Assembly (NCBI GenBank): GCA_021741245.1
Contig: JAIOYF010000010.1
Span: forward strand, 105,485 to 169,484
DNA length: 64,000 bases
From: Paracoccaceae bacterium
GTDB taxonomy: Bacteria; Pseudomonadota; Alphaproteobacteria; Rhodobacterales; Rhodobacteraceae
Direction: 5' to 3'
Under the pieces are notes generated by a model. The model worked only from the letters and a program-made list of their open reading frames with translations. It was not told the DNA's origin and made no database searches. A program made the position numbers and the translations under genes. Positions 60,978 to 64,000 of this stretch are shown here, piece after piece. Position 1 is the stretch's first letter. The number at the start of each line of letters is the position of its first letter.

Positions 60978-61127
60978 TCACCAAAGCGGATGGAAGGGCA
61001 AGCGCGGGCGGTCCGGCCATGGATCAAGGCCGATGTCGCGCATCAGGTGGGGGGACAGGTCGCGCGGCACGCCGCGCGGGATGTGGCGACAGTGCCGGGC
61101 ACCAATGCGGAGGAATGAGACGGTCAT
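60978..61127 (-). CDS. Small DUF1127-like protein (49 aa, absent from the ORF track)
   Basis: MTVSFLRIGARHCRHIPRGVPRDLSPHLMRDIGLDPWPDRPRLPFHPLW; LSxHLMRDIGL core. Confidence 0.65.
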   Translation of the reverse strand: MTVSFLRIGARHCRHIPRGVPRDLSPHLMRDIGLDPWPDRPRLPFHPLW

Positions 61128-61138
61128 GGCATTTCCTT

Positions 61139-61777
61139 TCAGGAGACAAGGCGGAAGGCGGCGCGCAATTGCGAGGCCAGATCATCGCGCGGTCCGTTGA
61201 CGAGGCGGAAACCGGTCTCGCGGACGGTGAGCGTTGGAATGGACCGGACCTGGAGGGCACGGGCGTGTTGCCAGTCGGCGTCGACAGCACGAAGGGTTTT
61301 CGGGTCCTCGAAAACATCGGCGAAGGCAGCGCTCTCGAAACCTAGGTCCCGGGCAGCATGCAGCACCGTTGCCGGGTCGGCGACGTTCCGCGCCTCGGTC
61401 AGATGCGCGCGCTGCAGACGGTCGAACATGTCCCAGTGGGCAGCCTGCCCACTGAGCTGTTCTGCCGCCTTGCAGGCAAGCGCCGCGGTCATCCCGTGGG
61501 GATAATCGAACGGGGCTGCCCGCATTGCGTCGATGTCGACGAGCTCCGGCTGGTCGCTGACCTGCCGACAGACCGACCAGTGCCCAAGAATGGTGTCGCG
61601 GGCCTGTTCGGGGCCGCCCCAGCGCGCTGCCATCTCGGTACGGCTCGCTTGCAGCACGAAGGTGCGGTGCCGGATATCGAGGTCGAACTCGGCTGCAAGG
61701 TCATGCATCCGAGACGAGATGTTGAAGCACCAGCAGCAGACGACATCGTGGAAAAAGTCGATGGTGAGGGAAGCCAT
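61139..61777 (-). CDS. DsbA family (FrnE-like) thiol oxidoreductase
   Basis: IDFFHDVVCCWCFNIS (CxxC), VRSIPTLTV. Confidence 0.88.
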   Translation of the reverse strand: MASLTIDFFHDVVCCWCFNISSRMHDLAAEFDLDIRHRTFVLQASRTEMAARWGGPEQARDTILGHWSVCRQVSDQPELVDIDAMRAAPFDYPHGMTAALACKAAEQLSGQAAHWDMFDRLQRAHLTEARNVADPATVLHAARDLGFESAAFADVFEDPKTLRAVDADWQHARALQVRSIPTLTVRETGFRLVNGPRDDLASQLRAAFRLVS

Positions 61778-62400
61778 TACGCGGCCTCCTCGTGCAGGTT
61801 GGCCCCGGCAAGCCGCGCAGCGATCCGCGCAACATGCGCGCCTTGGAACCGCGCACCGGCAATGTCGACCTCAGAAGGCGACCGCGAGCCATCGGCCCCG
61901 GCGATCGTGCCCGCGCCATAGGGCGCGCCGCCGACGATGCTCTCGGACGTCGTCTGACCTGCAAAGGTGTAAGGCATGCCCGCGATCAGCATGCCGAAAT
62001 GTTGCAGCGGGATCTGGGTCGACAGCAGCGTCGCCTCGTGCCCGCCATGCTGCGAGCCGGTGGAGGCGAAGACGGCAGCGACCTTGCCGACCAGAGCATT
62101 TCGCGCCCAAAGGCCACCGGCCTGGTCGAGGAAGGATTTCATCTGCCCGGCCATCATACCGAACAGCGTGGGCGTGCCGAAGATGATGGCGTCGTATGCC
62201 TCCAGATCGGCCGGTGCCGCGACCGGCGTGTCATCCGCTACGAAGCCGGCCTTCTGCCGGATCGCCTCAGGGACAGTCTCGGGCACGCGCCGCAAGTCGA
62301 CATGGGTGCCGGGAACGCTGCGGGCGCCTTCGGCTTCCGCCTGTGCGAGGGCACGGACATGGCCATAGCTGGAATAGTAGAGAACGAGAACACGGGTCAT
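61777..62400 (-). CDS. wrbA: NAD(P)H:quinone oxidoreductase, WrbA type
   Basis: [82 protein letters not shown]. Confidence 0.93.
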   Translation of the reverse strand: MTRVLVLYYSSYGHVRALAQAEAEGARSVPGTHVDLRRVPETVPEAIRQKAGFVADDTPVAAPADLEAYDAIIFGTPTLFGMMAGQMKSFLDQAGGLWARNALVGKVAAVFASTGSQHGGHEATLLSTQIPLQHFGMLIAGMPYTFAGQTTSESIVGGAPYGAGTIAGADGSRSPSEVDIAGARFQGAHVARIAARLAGANLHEEAA

Positions 62401-62507
62401 GGGATCCTCTCAGTGCATTGGGTTTCGATGCCTGAGAGGATGGGGGATCGGTCGAGCCGGAATAACCCGCTGACTTTCACTTCATTCTTTACGCAGGTTG
62501 AAGAATG

Positions 62508-63407
62508 TCAGGACCGGAGCGCCGCGCGCAGGTGGTCGAGGAAGGCCGTGACCTTCCCGTCCATCCCCAGCCGCGAGGCCGTCACGGCGAAGATCTCTGG
62601 CGCGGGAAGCTCCCAGTCGGGTAGAACCCGCACCAGCGCGCCCCGCGCCTCGCCCTCGTTCGAGACGAAGTCCGGCAGGGTGCCGATGCCCTGGCCCGCG
62701 ATCAGGAGGTCGCGCAAGACGAGGCTGTTGCCGACACGAACCGGCGAATCGAGGTCGATCGTGACCGTGCCGGAAGGGCCAGTCAGCGCCCAAGTGCTCA
62801 GGTGGTTCGCAAGCAGGAAGCCGATCACCCGGTGCCGGGCGATATCCTGCGGGACAATCGGCACGCCCGCCCTTTCCAGATAGGCAGGTGCCGCGAAAAT
62901 CCGCTGTCGCATCGTCCCGATCCTGCGCGCCACCAGCGCCGAGTCCGGCATGGCAGGACGAATGCGGATCGAGACGTCGAACCCGCCCTCGACCATGTCC
63001 ACCACCCGGTCGTCCATGGACAGTGTCAGACGCAGATCGGGATAGGCGTCGAGAAACGTCGGCAGGATCGGCGCGATCACCGTCTGCCCGAACGAGCTGG
63101 AGGCGTTGACCTTAAGGTGACCGCGCACGGCCCCGGCGCCATCGCGGATGCGCGTCTCGACCTGGGTCATCGCATCCAAAATGCCTGTCGCCTCATCGTA
63201 GTAGAGCCGCCCGGCATCAGTGAGCGACATGGAGCGGGTCGTGCGGGTGAGCAGCGTCGTGCCAAGACTCTCTTCGAGCAGCTTGATCTCGCGGCTCAGA
63301 AGTGCCGGCGACACGCCAAGATCCTCCGCCGCACGCGCGAAGCTGCCGCGTTCGACTATGCGACGGAAGGCATGCATGACGGAAAGTTTGTCCATCTCGG
63401 GGTGCAC
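62508..63407 (-). CDS. LysR family transcriptional regulator
   Basis: MHAFRRIVERGSFARAAEDLGVSPALLSREIKLLEESLGTTLLTRTTRSMSLTDAG. Confidence 0.93.
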   Translation of the reverse strand: MHPEMDKLSVMHAFRRIVERGSFARAAEDLGVSPALLSREIKLLEESLGTTLLTRTTRSMSLTDAGRLYYDEATGILDAMTQVETRIRDGAGAVRGHLKVNASSSFGQTVIAPILPTFLDAYPDLRLTLSMDDRVVDMVEGGFDVSIRIRPAMPDSALVARRIGTMRQRIFAAPAYLERAGVPIVPQDIARHRVIGFLLANHLSTWALTGPSGTVTIDLDSPVRVGNSLVLRDLLIAGQGIGTLPDFVSNEGEARGALVRVLPDWELPAPEIFAVTASRLGMDGKVTAFLDHLRAALRS

Positions 63408-63604
63408 TCGGTCGGATTGATTGGCGATCCGAACTGGAACGCGCTTTCCACTGAAATATCACAAACTAAAGAATCCGTGAACTGTTTGGCCGAAAGCCTG
63501 CCTCGCCTTCGGACGCCAGCAGAGAACCGAAAGGACCTTGCACAGATAGAAAGCGCGCGGCGGCCTGCGGAGTAACGGGTTTTGAAAGACTTCGTTCATC
63601 TGTT

Positions 63605-63862
63605 TCATGCCCGTGATTTTGAGTCACGTGCATGGTCATGCACCACAAGATTGAAACCTTCGACCGGCGACGGCGCCACGAAATGTCTGGTGAACTGATG
63701 GAACTGGGCTTCTGTCACCGCGAACGGGTGATCGCCCTGCGCGTTGCGCGCGCGCAGTCTCGCGAGGCAGACCTCGTCCGAAACGGTCAAGACATGAAGC
63801 TGATGGGACGCGTCGGTGCGTTCCACGATGCCACGCATCCAGTTGCGTTGTTCGACGGTGTT
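63605..63862 (-). pseudogene. 3' fragment of a P-loop kinase/AAA ATPase-like gene truncated by an IS
   Basis: VEQRNWMRGIVERTDASHQLHVLTVSDEVCLARLRARNAQGDHPFAVTEAQFHQFTRHFVAPSPVEGFNLVVHD; no N-terminal P-loop before the IS end at about 63863. Confidence 0.65.
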
Positions 63863-64000
63863 TGAACCGCCCCGGGTTTGCCGGAGACCAATTAGTCCGT
63901 GTTACGCGACCATATCGAGTGTGTTCAAGTTTGCATAGAAGGCCTCCTCTGCTTCGGCGGGTGGGATGTTTCCAATGGGCTCAAGCAGGCGGCGGTTGTT
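63863..64000 (-). mobile_element. IS3-family element, 3' end only (runs off window)
   Basis: Terminal TGAACCGCCCCGGGTTTGCCGGAGA; minus frame 64000-63902 reads NNRRLLEPIGNIPPAEAEEAFYANLNTLDMVA*, the C-terminus of an IS3-type transposase. Confidence 0.85.

Overview
The window looks like a high-GC alphaproteobacterial chromosome, most likely Rhodobacteraceae. This is inferred from gene content and a SAM-II leader; no search was run. Positions 1 to about 56.7 kb read as core genome: xseA, ftsY, yciB, a SAM-II riboswitch with metZ, folE2, two tandem trkH, glmM-folP-folB, a ppdK-like gene, glyS/glyQ, ilvC, two lrp, carA, ctaD, lipB, a polyamine-type ABC transporter, and tatD-holB-tmk-dacA. tRNA-Leu(GAG) and tRNA-Ser(UGA) were read directly. 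Right of tRNA-Ser the content becomes accessory: an AT-richer stretch, an IS5-type element whose transposase is split by a small palindrome, a doubly damaged SorC-type regulator, a minus-strand redox/transport gene cluster, and a truncated kinase-like gene cut by an IS3-type element that runs off the window. I found no CRISPR array, prophage or obvious novel multigene system. The best leads are (i) a family-2 glycosyltransferase with an exact 24-5-24 MshEN-like c-di-GMP motif, (ii) a PPDK-like protein that seems to have lost ATP-grasp residues but kept its phosphohistidine and PEP domains, (iii) a SPOR/peptidoglycan-binding protein with a degenerate trypsin triad, (iv) two families of stop-codon-adjacent intergenic repeats, and (v) the IS/palindrome/pseudogene junction.
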